A stretch of DNA of 64,000 bases from Paenibacillus shirakamiensis. GTDB taxonomy: Bacteria; Bacillota; Bacilli; Paenibacillales; Paenibacillaceae. The stretch lies in NCBI RefSeq assembly GCF_017874255.1, contig NZ_JAGGLD010000005.1:186001-250000 (forward strand), in the 5' to 3' direction. Under the pieces are notes generated by a model, which worked only from the letters and a program-made list of their open reading frames with translations, ran no database searches and had not been told where the DNA came from. Below, one piece after another: positions 52,826 through 61,710 of the stretch; within the stretch, counting starts at the first letter, position 1, and each line of letters starts with the position of its first letter. Made by a program: the position numbers and the translations under genes.

Positions 52826-52966
52826 GTCCACTACTTGACCGCCTCGCTGAATCCATGGGAAAACTCATGTCCCTTCGCATACGAAAAAGCCCTGATAAAC
52901 GGGCTGCTCCAGTAATGGACCATGCCGCTGCCTGTAGTGAAAGAATGAACAAGACACCTTGTCTTG
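52826..52966 (-). promoter_or_regulatory. Structured leader of yjlC-ndh with a terminator-like hairpin
   Basis: On the transcript: CAAGACA-N3-TGTCTTG hairpin (52950-52966), then GTCCATTACT pairing with AGTAGTGGAC (52911-52920 with 52826-52835), enclosing AGCCC-N8-GGGCT followed by TTTT (52884-52905), a short intrinsic-terminator shape. It lies between the predicted promoter and the yjlC RBS, so attenuation is possible. I do not recognise a known riboswitch class. Confidence 0.45.
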
Positions 52967-53014
52967 ACGTTTGACGTGAAGTTAAACAGGCCGAAACGGA
53001 ACTCTATACACTCT

Positions 53015-53077
53015 ATATTACACCTTTTGGACTCGAACTGAAAAAGAAAATTTAAAACTTTGTGAATTTTTGAGCGA
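53015..53077 (-). promoter_or_regulatory. Promoter of yjlC-ndh with a Rex-like half-site
   Basis: Minus-strand TTTCAG (53038-53043), 17-bp spacer, TAATAT (53015-53020). TTGTGAA at 53060-53066, within TTGTGAATTTTTGAGCGA, matches one half of the Rex consensus TTGTGAA-N4-TTCACAA, the other half being degenerate. It lies upstream of the -35. Confidence 0.45.
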
Positions 53078-53270
53078 TACTGTATATTTCCCTTACTTAC
53101 TTCTACCTATTCGTTCCTGAGAAAAAAGGAGATCATTTCCTAAATAAAGGTTACCAAGCTAAAAATTACGATAGATGAAGCGCTCCTTTTCTGAGAAGCC
53201 CACAAAAGTTCTATTTACTTATTTCCCCTGCCATTGAGTGGCATAGTATTCTCCACATATCTTTGTAAAA
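53078..53270. other. Intergenic stretch with nothing recognised
   Basis: Between the yjlC promoter and the terminator of the DUF378 gene. No ORF with an RBS, no clear hairpin or repeat seen. Confidence 0.5.
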
Positions 53271-53298
53271 TAAAAAGAGCCGCACAAAAGCGGCTCTT
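53271..53298 (-). terminator. Terminator after the DUF378 gene
   Basis: AAGAGCCGC / GCGGCTCTT, 9-bp perfect stem with a 6-base loop, followed on the minus strand by TTTTATTT. Confidence 0.9.
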
Positions 53299-53324
53299 CA
53301 GGGATAATCATTTGTGTATATCTA

Positions 53325-53534
53325 CTATGCTCTGTTGCGCTCAGTAATTCCAGCGATAAATTTAATGGAGTAAAGGGCACACAATCCGACAAGCACATAA
53401 ACTACACGGGACATGCCGGCGTCTTGTCCGCCGAAAATACTTGCTACAAGATCATATTGGAATAATCCTACGAGCAACCAGTTCAGTCCGCCCACGATCA
53501 ACAACACTAGAGCAACTACATCTAAAGTTTTCAT
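53325..53534 (-). CDS. DUF378 small membrane protein (YuzA-like)
   Basis: 69 residues; AGGAGG 8 bases before ATG 53534. Two hydrophobic helices (about 6-27, VVALVLLIVGGLNWLLVGLF, and about 42-60, VVYVLVGLCALYSI) with the DUF378 landmark GGLNWLLVGLFQYDLVA. Inner-membrane protein of unknown function; length is normal for the family. Monocistronic with its own terminator. Confidence 0.88.
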   Translation of the reverse strand: MKTLDVVALVLLIVGGLNWLLVGLFQYDLVASIFGGQDAGMSRVVYVLVGLCALYSIKFIAGITERNRA

Positions 53535-53646
53535 GTTTATAGCCTCCTATTCCGGGGGATTGAAAATACGTCTTCAATCCTTATCTTAACCCGATGGGAA
53601 AGGTTTTAAACTACACATCTTGATTTTTTGAAACGGAGGAGTAGAG

Positions 53647-54159
53647 TTGACTGACTTTTTAGTGGAAGCACTATATTTTCAAGCCTGTGGAGACATTCCG
53701 AATCACCCTACGTTGCCTGTATTATGGGTCCGGGGAGTTTTTGGCGAATGTCCGGCCCAGATCGAATCTATATTTAACCAAAATGGATGGCTCAATAGCT
53801 GGACGAATGGAGTATTTAGTTATCATCATTATCATAGCAATAGCCACGAAGTGCTCGGTGTACTTTCGGGTAGGGCCGAGCTGATGTTAGGCGGCGTAAA
53901 AGGGAAGAAGCTTAATGTTGAAACCGGAGATGTAATACTTTTACCCGCGGGTACAGGTCACAAAAAATGCTGGGCTTCTCCAGACTTCCGTGTGGTAGGA
54001 GCCTACCCAAATGGACAGACCTACGATACTTGTAGTGGGGGTACGGAAAAGGAAGTTCAAGCTGCTATGCAGCGAATCAAGCAGGTACCCTTGCCCCTTC
54101 AAGATCCCATGTTCGGCAGGAGTGGACCTGTTTTTGAATTTTGGAAAAATTCGCGCTAG
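53647..54159 (+). CDS. Cupin-domain protein, YjlB-like
   Basis: 170 residues; TTG start with GGAGG 7 bases upstream. Cupin metal-binding motif 1 is HHYHSNSHEVLGVLSGRAEL (H..H..E), and motif 2 is GDVILLPAGTGHKKC (with the second His). The central six-stranded beta barrel should bind one metal. Bacillus yjlB lies beside yjlC-ndh and encodes a similar cupin of about this size, so this is likely the counterpart, although here it is divergent and separated by the DUF378 gene. Enzymatic role unknown. Confidence 0.8.
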   Translation: MTDFLVEALYFQACGDIPNHPTLPVLWVRGVFGECPAQIESIFNQNGWLNSWTNGVFSYHHYHSNSHEVLGVLSGRAELMLGGVKGKKLNVETGDVILLPAGTGHKKCWASPDFRVVGAYPNGQTYDTCSGGTEKEVQAAMQRIKQVPLPLQDPMFGRSGPVFEFWKNSR

Positions 54160-54184
54160 AAGAGAAGCGCGATATTGCGAAAAT

Positions 54185-54221
54185 AAAAAAAGGAAGCTGC
54201 AAAGAGCAGCTTCCTTTTTTT
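54185..54221. terminator. Bidirectional terminator between cupin and secreted hypothetical gene
   Basis: AAAAAAAGGAAGCTGC / GCAGCTTCCTTTTTTT, 16-bp perfect stem. Confidence 0.93.
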
Positions 54222-54234
54222 ATTATAACTACAA

Positions 54235-54753
54235 TTAAGGAATAAATTGTTGAGTTAGTTTAGTAATTTTTCCATCCTTAATCGTGATGTGATAAGGAAA
54301 AGTTTTTACATCCATTAACTTATTGTTATGGTATATCGATTTGAATTTGTTAAAGGTTACATGTTCATTCCATTGTATCTGAATATCCGCGGGCTTACCC
54401 GTGTGATCATAGATTTGCATCATGACTTTCACATTCGAGGCTACAGGATAACGTACCGTTTTGGTACTGTCATTGGTAATGTAATATCCATCTAACGCGC
54501 CGCCCAATTCTTTGAAGCCTCTAGGATCACGCTCTTTGAATTTGCGGTCTGCGGCTTTGCCCATGTACCATCCAATCGGATCTACTGTAAGATAAGTCGT
54601 CCCGTTAGAAGCAGTCATTTTGTGAATATACACCGTTCTTGTCTGTGCTTTCGACGGTTCACTGCCTTGCGCTGCCGCGACTTGAGACATCGTAAAAACG
54701 GAGATAAGGATTAGACTTAAAAAAGTGAATAAAGACGAATTAAATTTCTTCAT
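54235..54753 (-). CDS. Secreted protein of unknown function
   Basis: 172 residues. Residues 1-28 are a signal peptide (LFTFLSLILISVFTMSQVAAA). The mature part contains VYIHKMTASNGTTYLTVDPI, GWYMGKAADRKFKERDPRGF and GKITKLTQQFIP at the end, with alternating strands suggesting a small beta domain. No anchor or catalytic motif. AGGGGTGCGTT precedes ATG 54753. Convergent with the cupin gene through a shared terminator. Not recognised. Confidence 0.75.
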   Translation of the reverse strand: MKKFNSSLFTFLSLILISVFTMSQVAAAQGSEPSKAQTRTVYIHKMTASNGTTYLTVDPIGWYMGKAADRKFKERDPRGFKELGGALDGYYITNDSTKTVRYPVASNVKVMMQIYDHTGKPADIQIQWNEHVTFNKFKSIYHNNKLMDVKTFPYHITIKDGKITKLTQQFIP

Positions 54754-54926
54754 AACGCACCCCTGCCTGTTTCTTTATTAAGTAAAGGAATATACACATA
54801 CTGTTGAATAACCAACTGACATTTTTTCAAACGCTTTATGGCTATTTCCCCTAAATTATATGTGCTCAACTCAGGAATTGAATCTCAATAATGTTACAGA
54901 CGATGAAGATAATGTTACTAAAAAAA

Positions 54927-54953
54927 AGCCACCGTGCTAAATACACGGCGGCT
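54927..54953 (-). terminator. Terminator overlapping the end of the DUF2294-like gene
   Basis: AGCCGCCGTG / CACGGTGGCT on the minus strand followed by TTTTTTTT; the stop codon falls in the loop. Confidence 0.85.
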
Positions 54954-55641
54954 GAGTAATCAATACAATCATACTAGTATCCTGTACATAATCCCAATCG
55001 ATGAAACATTCTAACAGCGGCCTTCGGAGGGCATGTTCTGCGGAGACTCCATTAACTAACAGTCCTTTTTCTAAATTCCTTTTCACACTTTTTAACAGGT
55101 CACCCAATTCCATATGGATCAGCTCCTGCTCAAGTTCCGTAAGTACACCCGTGCGTACTATAAGCAGGGTTCTTGGATTCAGCTCATAGGAAGCAATACT
55201 ACGAGGTGCCCGTTGAACTTGCTCACTTACACGTATAACTTCTTGCTCCAACTCATGCTGTCCCAAAAAAGTAGTTCCCGAGGCTAATTCAATATTTCGA
55301 GTCGGAAACACTATGATTAACATGCCTGTCTTGTTCGAGAGATTCCAATCATAGTAGATTGCTTCGGGTGTAATATCTGTCGTCCCCCGAATGTATTCGG
55401 ACAGTTCAGGAATGACATTCTTCATGATAGCAGCTCTCATCTGGTGGATGATGAGATCTTGATTCTGGGATAGTAACACCCGCTCTGAAGAGGTCAGGAA
55501 ATTCTTCAGAAGTACAGTTGCATATCTATCCTGAGCCGATACGATCACGGATTCGGGACCTTTGCCAAAATGTTCTCTAAGGAGCTTCCCTATGAAGCTC
55601 GCGATTACTTGATTCGTCTGCTGACCTTGTAGTTGTTCCAT
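54937..55641 (-). CDS. Tandem DUF2294/MpsC-like protein
   Basis: 234 residues, about twice the usual 118-120 residues of DUF2294 proteins. The first half (about 5-115) has the family pattern IGKLLREHFGKGPESVIVSA, LTSSERVLLS and AIYYDWNLSNKTGMLIIVF; the second half (about 128-230) repeats it in weaker form (NPRTLLIVRTGVLTELEQEL, CFIDWDYVQDTSMIVLIT). No membrane segment, so a soluble protein. Family members have been tied to a sodium-translocating system (MpsC) in a few species; whether that applies here is unknown. ATG 55641 has GGAG 10 bases upstream. Confidence 0.72.
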   Translation of the reverse strand: MEQLQGQQTNQVIASFIGKLLREHFGKGPESVIVSAQDRYATVLLKNFLTSSERVLLSQNQDLIIHQMRAAIMKNVIPELSEYIRGTTDITPEAIYYDWNLSNKTGMLIIVFPTRNIELASGTTFLGQHELEQEVIRVSEQVQRAPRSIASYELNPRTLLIVRTGVLTELEQELIHMELGDLLKSVKRNLEKGLLVNGVSAEHALRRPLLECFIDWDYVQDTSMIVLITQPPCI

Positions 55642-56003
55642 TCGTAGTTGACTCCATTACCTGCTGCATGCCTGGCATGCCGCGAGTTCACGGAGCTCTC
55701 CTATCCCTCCCTTAGTTCTAAGCTGAACTAACATTACCTACCTGCTTCCTCGGATCAAAATCGCAAAACAAAAAGGCCTAACATCCCTATAAAAAGAGAA
55801 GCTAGGCCATGAAATTGACTTTTATCCTAAGATAGATTCATTCATTTACCTGACACTTTATAATATGAATTCGTGCATGATGTATAGTTGATGCCTTCCA
55901 CCGTCTACCTCGGAAATTGCAGGCTATTTGGTCAGATATCGACATCCACCATTACCTGCAATCTACTATATTATAGCACAATCCCATACGTAAAAAAAGA
56001 GAG
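55642..56003. other. Intergenic region between the DUF2294-like gene and the EPS cluster
   Basis: Holds the perfect palindrome GCATGCC-T-GGCATGC (55666-55680), the terminator at 55775-55808 (listed), and the inverted repeat ATTGCAGG / CCTGCAAT (55916-55962). No supported gene. Confidence 0.55.
55775..55808 (-). terminator. Terminator of the EPS cluster
   Basis: Minus-strand GGCCTA / TAGGCC with a 22-base loop followed by TTTTTG, about 200 bases past the last EPS gene. The long loop lowers certainty. Confidence 0.55.
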
Positions 56004-56954
56004 TCAACCGTTCAGTCCCACGCCTAACACGGCGACGGGATCCTGCGCTATACTCACATCGACAGTCTCTTTAAGGCCTTCATAAATAGAGTACATCGGA
56101 CTCCATTTTAAGGAAGACTTTGCCAGGCTTGCATCTAGGAGACTGTGCTGAATGTCACCTTCTTTTGACTTTTGATAAGTAGGAGTAAGGCTTGAATTAC
56201 ATATCTCACTTACCATGCGATGTAAGTCCTGAATGGTTAATGGTTGTCTGGTACTAATATTCATCGTCTGACCGGACCCCGAAGTTAGGGCAGCCACATT
56301 CGCTGCTGCTACATCTTTCACATAAATAAAATCCCGAGTATTCAGACCATCCCCAAAAATGACTGGACGTTCCCCAGCCCCAAGGCGACTCACAAAGGAA
56401 GCCACTACTGCGCCTTCACCCTTGATGGTCTGCCCCGGTCCATATACATTAGCATATCTAAGAATAGTATAATCCAGCTCATATTGAGCAGCGAAAGACT
56501 GAATATACATTTCAGACACAAGCTTAGACACCCCGTAGAAGGATAAAGGATCAACGGGATGCTGTTCATCAATAGGAAGTCTTTGGGGATTGCCGTATAC
56601 TGCCGCCGAAGAGGAAAAAATGATCTTTCTCACATGGTTATCTACACACTGCTTCAACAAATGAATGGTGTTCATAATGTTGTGTGTGGCATCTAATAAG
56701 GGATCTTGCTGAGCCGTCTGAACGCTGACTTGTGCCGCCAAATGGATAACGCATTCTGGCTTTTCCTTTGCAATAATGACCCCGATTTTCTCTGAACCCA
56801 ATTCTGCTGGATAAAAACGAACACGTCGATCTTCATAGGTTTTTCGGCCTTCATCTAGCCAGTCAATGACAATAACTTCGTGCTGCTGTTCTAGCAGTCT
56901 ATCTACAGTATGCCTTCCTATGAATCCTGCTCCACCTGTGACTACGATTTTCAT
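56004..56954 (-). CDS. NAD-dependent nucleotide-sugar epimerase/dehydratase (GalE-like)
   Basis: 316 residues from ATG 56954 with GGGAG about 10 bases upstream; the longer frame has no RBS. Rossmann motif VTGGAGFIG at the start, catalytic SSSAAVYGNP (Ser/Thr) and YGVSK (Tyr-Lys), and FGDGLNTRDFIYVKDVA, all typical of the extended short-chain dehydrogenase branch including UDP-glucose 4-epimerase. It supplies a nucleotide sugar for exopolysaccharide; the substrate is not certain. Last gene of the EPS cluster visible on this strand. Confidence 0.85.
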   Translation of the reverse strand: MKIVVTGGAGFIGRHTVDRLLEQQHEVIVIDWLDEGRKTYEDRRVRFYPAELGSEKIGVIIAKEKPECVIHLAAQVSVQTAQQDPLLDATHNIMNTIHLLKQCVDNHVRKIIFSSSAAVYGNPQRLPIDEQHPVDPLSFYGVSKLVSEMYIQSFAAQYELDYTILRYANVYGPGQTIKGEGAVVASFVSRLGAGERPVIFGDGLNTRDFIYVKDVAAANVAALTSGSGQTMNISTRQPLTIQDLHRMVSEICNSSLTPTYQKSKEGDIQHSLLDASLAKSSLKWSPMYSIYEGLKETVDVSIAQDPVAVLGVGLNG

Positions 56955-57042
56955 GGAATCTTCGCTCCCATTCTCTCTTATACTTTTACGATTAAATGTA
57001 TGAAGATGTCCATGAAAATATGACACGACCCTACCATCGTCC

Positions 57043-58029
57043 TTACAGGTCCTTCGACCGAATTTCAGCCCATGCAGCGGCGTTAGGAATCCAATAATAG
57101 AGTTCTTTGTGAACTAGAGGATCCATGAATTTGCCACTATGACCAGGAATCTGAACATATTGAATGCTCTGCGCATTCATATTCTTGGCTAAGAGAGACA
57201 GACTGATGATATCGGCATCCGTCAAATTCGTGTCGAGAAGATCCTGCTTAGCTTGCTGAACTAACCAAGGGAAGCGGGCTATATTTGACGGTTGCAGAAG
57301 ACTATGGACTATACTTTTTAGCATCAGAGCCTGATTCTCTTGCCTTCCATTGTCGCCTTCCCCTAATGAATGCCGCTCTTGCACAAGCTTTAAGGCCAAA
57401 TCTCCGTTCAGCTTTTGATCTCCAGCGGGCAGTGTGATATGCGCATAAGTAAGTTTGACTGGGGCGGGCAACGTGACATTAATGCCACCTAAAGTATTGA
57501 TAAAATGCTCAAATCCTACAAAATTCGTCTTCACATAATAGTTAATTGTGCAGTTACACAAATTACTAACGGCTTGCAGGGAAGCCTGCGTCCCTGCTTG
57601 ATTGCCCCCCTGTATTTCACCTAACACATGCGCATGATTGATCTTGGTATAGCCCACTTGAGGAAGCTTCACCCGTGTATCTCTGGGAATAGAGATTAAA
57701 TGAACGGTACTTTGTGCTATATCCACATGAGCTAACATAATGACGTCTGTTCTCGAATTCTCTGTATCTCTTGCATCAATACCTAGGATAAGTAGGTTAA
57801 AAGCCGAACCTTTCAAAGTTGATGTAGCACCGCTTCCACTCAGCGATGAATCAGGCACACTCGGAGAAGGTTCAGAATCTGCATCGTGATTAGGCTTGAC
57901 CAGAATAGGCAGTGGAGCAGTACTGAAATGATGTATAGGCTGAAGTTTATAGTAGATCAAGTAGCCCGTAGCGATAAATAAAATGAAGACCGAGGAGAGA
58001 ATAAGCAAGATTTTGCGAGAACGACGCAA
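57043..58029 (-). CDS. LytR-CpsA-Psr (LCP) family glycopolymer transferase
   Basis: 328 residues; TTG start at 58029 with AAAGGAG about 11 bases upstream. One N-terminal membrane anchor (about 7-26, ILLILSSVFILFIATGYLI), a Ser/Pro-rich linker, then the LCP domain: LLILGIDARDTENSRTDVIM (conserved Asp and Arg), LISIPRDTRVKLP, KINHAHVLG and LTDADIISLSLLAKN. LCP enzymes attach teichoic acids or capsular glycans to peptidoglycan outside the cell. Position after the initiating transferase fits a role in anchoring the polymer made by this cluster. Confidence 0.87.
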   Translation of the reverse strand: MRRSRKILLILSSVFILFIATGYLIYYKLQPIHHFSTAPLPILVKPNHDADSEPSPSVPDSSLSGSGATSTLKGSAFNLLILGIDARDTENSRTDVIMLAHVDIAQSTVHLISIPRDTRVKLPQVGYTKINHAHVLGEIQGGNQAGTQASLQAVSNLCNCTINYYVKTNFVGFEHFINTLGGINVTLPAPVKLTYAHITLPAGDQKLNGDLALKLVQERHSLGEGDNGRQENQALMLKSIVHSLLQPSNIARFPWLVQQAKQDLLDTNLTDADIISLSLLAKNMNAQSIQYVQIPGHSGKFMDPLVHKELYYWIPNAAAWAEIRSKDL

Positions 58030-58074
58030 GAGTATCTAGTCTCCTTTCTGCCGTTAGGGGAATGGGATTTCTCA

Positions 58075-59454
58075 TCACATTTGCTCCATTTCCACTGAGT
58101 TGGTCTTTGCAGATGATTGCAGGCCTCGGGACGATTCTCGGCTAAGCACGACCATAATGGTCTGGAATAGAATGCGAAGATCTAGTAAGGGTGAATAATT
58201 ATTGATATACATAAGGTCATATCTAAGTTTATCTGCGGCAGAAGTTGCGTACCCTGCTTTTACTTGAGCTAATCCCGTTAGACCCGGCTTCACCATCAAG
58301 CGATAAGCATAATGCGGTAACTCCATCTGGAATTGGTTAATGAAGAATTCACGCTCTGGGCGTGGGCCTACTAAGCTCATATGACCGGTGAGCACATTGA
58401 AGAGCTGAGGCAGTTCATCCAATCGAGTGGTTCGAATAAATTGGCCTAGTCGTGTCACTCTCGTGTCTTTGGCTGAGGCAAGAATCGGTCCGGTCTTAAG
58501 TTCTGCCTGATCGATCATGCTTCGAAATTTCATAACACGAAAGGGTTTGCCATGCAGACCAATACGCTCTTGATAGAAAAGAGCTTTTCCTTTGGAAGTG
58601 AGAGGGATGCAAATCCACATGAAGAAGAGCAAAGGCGAAGTTACAAGGAGTAATAAGCTGGATATCGCTAGGTCTAGCATCCTCTTCATTATCCGCTCCA
58701 GCAGAGTCAGATGCGGCGGCATGATGGAATAGACTAGAAGATCAGCAACCTGTTGAGGCTCTGCATTGGCAAGTGATAACTCATAAAAATCTGGAATGAG
58801 AAGGACCTCCATTCCTCGTCTTCCTGCCCAGTAGAGAATATCTGTTTTTTCTGTGGCAGAGAGGCTCGGGGACAGAATTACGACATCCAACTTCTCATCC
58901 TCAGGGATCGTAGATTGCCAGGTCTGACCAGCCAGCGTGAGAATTCGCTGAATGGTGAACCAACCTTTTCCCTGCTCGCGAAAAGGTTCTAGCATCCGAA
59001 GGTCGGGTTCATTTCCTCCAAGTATAAAGATAGCCTTCTTGCGACCAAGTCCTCTAGACTGAACATAAAACATTAACAAGCGTAAGCCGAATGTAAGAGC
59101 TAACTGCAATCCAAAAGCAATAAGTACCACACTTCTAGGGAGCATAAAAATACGAAGCCAATAATTAAGGAAGATGAGTTCCGCAACGAAAGCGACATGA
59201 GCTAAGATCAAATTTTGAAAAAAGACCGCAGGTTTACGTCTCCCTGCAAAATCATACAAGCAAAACAAATAATAGGTGATGACGGTCAGTATACCCAGCC
59301 AAGGTCCATCCTCTAAAAATGAGCTCCATTCCTGCGCAGGAATTAAGCCCTGAAAGTAGATTCGATAAGCTGCATAATAGCTCGAATATACAAAAAGGCA
59401 GTCCAGTAGCAAAACGGCCGCTTTCCAGCCTCTCAATCGAAATAATTTGATCAT
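58075..59454 (-). CDS. Undecaprenyl-phosphate sugar-1-phosphate transferase (WbaP/EPS initiating transferase)
   Basis: 459 residues. Four to five N-terminal membrane helices (about 10-120) and a CoA-binding-like middle domain (about 135-230) precede a fifth hydrophobic stretch (SSLLLLVTSPLLFFMWICIP) and the catalytic domain with FYQERIGLHGKPFRVMKFRS, LDELPQLFNVLTGHMSLVGP and RPEREFF. It transfers the first sugar-phosphate to undecaprenyl phosphate, starting repeat-unit synthesis. ATG 59454 overlaps the previous glycosyltransferase stop by 4 bases. Confidence 0.9.
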   Translation of the reverse strand: MIKLFRLRGWKAAVLLLDCLFVYSSYYAAYRIYFQGLIPAQEWSSFLEDGPWLGILTVITYYLFCLYDFAGRRKPAVFFQNLILAHVAFVAELIFLNYWLRIFMLPRSVVLIAFGLQLALTFGLRLLMFYVQSRGLGRKKAIFILGGNEPDLRMLEPFREQGKGWFTIQRILTLAGQTWQSTIPEDEKLDVVILSPSLSATEKTDILYWAGRRGMEVLLIPDFYELSLANAEPQQVADLLVYSIMPPHLTLLERIMKRMLDLAISSLLLLVTSPLLFFMWICIPLTSKGKALFYQERIGLHGKPFRVMKFRSMIDQAELKTGPILASAKDTRVTRLGQFIRTTRLDELPQLFNVLTGHMSLVGPRPEREFFINQFQMELPHYAYRLMVKPGLTGLAQVKAGYATSAADKLRYDLMYINNYSPLLDLRILFQTIMVVLSRESSRGLQSSAKTNSVEMEQM

Positions 59455-60623
59455 GGGTTGCCTGCATCTCCTCTTTCCCTCGCAGAGAACCCCACGAGTT
59501 CGTTATACAGTGCTTGCATTCGGCTTCGCATGGATTGAAGATTGTATGCCTCTGCTCTTTCTCTACTGCTGTGTCCCATACGCTTGCGTAATGAAATGTC
59601 TGCGTACAAAATCTGTAATGCTGCGGTTGTAGCCTGCACATCATCCTTCGGAACAACCCAGCCGTTCTCGCCACTAGTAACAAGGTCCCGGCTTCCACGG
59701 ACATCGGTCACTACTAGAGGTTTGCCCGCGCTTAATCCCTCTAACAGAACCTTAGGCAGTCCTTCCCGGTGAGAGACAAGGGCAAGACAGTCCGCAGCCG
59801 CCAAAAGCTTGGGAATATCATGGCGAAATCCTAGAAAATCGACGTGATCTTCTACACCAAGTTCTATGGCCAATCTCCGGTAATTGTCTTCCTCTGGCCC
59901 AGTTCCAGCTAACTGAAGGCGCGCGGGGATATTCATGGTATGGATCAACTCATGCAGACTGCGAATAAGCTGCTGCTGATTCTTATTGCAATTCAGTTCA
60001 GCGGCGCACAAGATAGTAAATGTGCTTGTAGCCCAACGATCTTCATCTCCTAGCGTCTCAGCAAAAGCATGCGTATCTACTCCAACTCCGCCCGGCATAT
60101 AGACGCATCGACCACGGACCGGGAACCGCTTAGCCTGCTGATCATCTTCACTATTAATCGTAATTAAGCGGTCGGTACAGAGTGCCATCATCCATTCGAC
60201 CGGATAGTAGATCAGCCAACCTAGCAGCGACCCGCCCCGCTGAAAATGAAAGCCGTGCGCTGTATACACGACGTTCTTAGCTCCAGCTAAGCAGGCCGCG
60301 ATTCGGGTAATCACTCCTGCATTAGGAGTATGCACATGAATAAGCTGATAGGGTTCCTTTCGGAATACTCGCACCAGCTGGATAAGAGCTTTCATATTTC
60401 CAAGAGCAAAAGGTCTACGACTGAACGAGAGGTCTCTACATTCAAATCCTGCTTCTTGCACAGCAGCTTTGCGCTCATCCTGCCCTGCATAGGCATGCAC
60501 GACATATCCAGAATGCTTTAAGTCCTCCATAAAGGGAAGATGGAAAGCCGCCAGATGTGAATAGACCGTGGCAATATAGGCTACTTGTTCAGGAACTGAG
60601 CGGTCGGATGTCTTCTTGCTCAT
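59451..60623 (-). CDS. Glycosyltransferase family 4 protein
   Basis: 390 residues from ATG 60623 (GGGAG 7 bases upstream); the longer TTG frame is less likely. N-terminal acceptor domain VAYIATVYSHLAAFHLPFME, then HTPNAGVITRIAACLAG and VVYTAHGFHF; C-terminal donor domain LQLAGTGPEEDNYRRLA, VDFLGFRHDIPKLLA and the EX7E motif in SHREGLPKVLLEGLSAGKPL. A retaining GT-B enzyme that adds one sugar to the lipid-linked repeat. Overlaps the preceding gene by 35 bases and the following gene by 4. Confidence 0.87.
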   Translation of the reverse strand: MSKKTSDRSVPEQVAYIATVYSHLAAFHLPFMEDLKHSGYVVHAYAGQDERKAAVQEAGFECRDLSFSRRPFALGNMKALIQLVRVFRKEPYQLIHVHTPNAGVITRIAACLAGAKNVVYTAHGFHFQRGGSLLGWLIYYPVEWMMALCTDRLITINSEDDQQAKRFPVRGRCVYMPGGVGVDTHAFAETLGDEDRWATSTFTILCAAELNCNKNQQQLIRSLHELIHTMNIPARLQLAGTGPEEDNYRRLAIELGVEDHVDFLGFRHDIPKLLAAADCLALVSHREGLPKVLLEGLSAGKPLVVTDVRGSRDLVTSGENGWVVPKDDVQATTAALQILYADISLRKRMGHSSRERAEAYNLQSMRSRMQALYNELVGFSARERGDAGNP

Positions 60624-61710
60624 ATATTCGCTCCCATCGTTCAACAATGGTATTTATATTATAAGTACGGCTTACATATTCCCTGCCTGCACGCCCCATC
60701 TCGGCTAAGGTACTAGAAGAATGGGCCATCATTCTAAGCATACATACCGCTAGACTTTCAGGATGACCTGCCGGCGCCAAGTATCCGTTAATTCCTTCCC
60801 TTACCACCTCTCTATTGCCCCCGACATCGGTAGCTACTATGGGTAGACTGCTTGCTGATGCTTCTAGTAGTACCATAGGCAGCCCCTCCCATTTAGAAGA
60901 CAGTACATAAGCATCGGCTACGCTCATTAGTCTGGAGATATCGGAACGGATACCTAAAAATCTCACCGAGGGCGCAATCTCTAGGATATGACATAGTTCC
61001 TCTAGAGCTCCACGTAAAGGGCCTATGCCTGCAATAAGTAGTTTGCTGTCTGGGAACTTCAGAAGTACCTGTGCAAAAGCTTTTAACATCGTCTCATAAT
61101 CTTTCTCCGGAGCTAGACGGCCCGCCGCGGTCCAGATGAACCCCTCTCCAAGCTGCAACTCTTCTCGAATCGATTGTCCATCTTCTTCGCTCCGAATAAA
61201 CCGCTCCATGTTGATACCATTAGGCATATATACAATTTTGTGCTCGGGCGCTGCTTTAATTTCAATATAACGATTCACAGCCTCTTGACTCACATTAGTG
61301 GTTAGATCACAGAATGGATCGGTCATCCGATATAAAAGATTCCGTAATACGCCCCCCTCATTAATACTATGTGCAGTACAAATCAGAAGGGGGATGTGCA
61401 CGAATACCCGCGTCAGACGTGCGAGGAGATTAGCATGCACCATATGGCTATGAATCACATCGGGTCTATAATCTACAATCATTCGCTTTAAGCGAAAGAT
61501 GGCTCGGGGATCGGCAATTCCTTTGCGCATGTGTAGAGTCTGTATGTTCACATCCATTTCTTCTAGCTCATCGATATAGGCTGAAGGACGGACCATGCTA
61601 ATGAGATGAACGGTATAATTCCTTGCTCTAAGCGCTCTACACAACTGGACCACCTGATTTTCTGCCCCTGCATAATCAAGCCCTGTTAAGAGAAATAGAA
61701 TTTTTTTCAC
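60589..61710 (-). CDS. Glycosyltransferase family 4 protein
   Basis: 373 residues from GTG 61710 with GGAGG about 8 bases upstream. VKKILFLLTGLDYAGAENQ begins the GT-B fold; the donor domain has LIAGIGPLRGALEELC, VRFLGIRSDISRLMSVADAY and the EX7E motif SKWEGLPMVLLEASASSLPI. Probably adds a second sugar to the repeat unit. It starts inside the 3' end of the Wzy-like gene (35-base overlap) and its end overlaps the next glycosyltransferase by 35 bases. Confidence 0.87.
   Translation of the reverse strand: MKKILFLLTGLDYAGAENQVVQLCRALRARNYTVHLISMVRPSAYIDELEEMDVNIQTLHMRKGIADPRAIFRLKRMIVDYRPDVIHSHMVHANLLARLTRVFVHIPLLICTAHSINEGGVLRNLLYRMTDPFCDLTTNVSQEAVNRYIEIKAAPEHKIVYMPNGINMERFIRSEEDGQSIREELQLGEGFIWTAAGRLAPEKDYETMLKAFAQVLLKFPDSKLLIAGIGPLRGALEELCHILEIAPSVRFLGIRSDISRLMSVADAYVLSSKWEGLPMVLLEASASSLPIVATDVGGNREVVREGINGYLAPAGHPESLAVCMLRMMAHSSSTLAEMGRAGREYVSRTYNINTIVERWERIYEQEDIRPLSS

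Noticed and set aside
52668-52952. 94-residue minus-strand frame in the yjlC leader
   Set aside because: It overlaps yjlC in another frame, lacks an RBS and its sequence is explained by the structured leader.
55858-55962. Small RNA gene suggested by a TATAAT and the ATTGCAGG inverted repeat
   Set aside because: No matching -35 and no terminator follow; evidence too weak.
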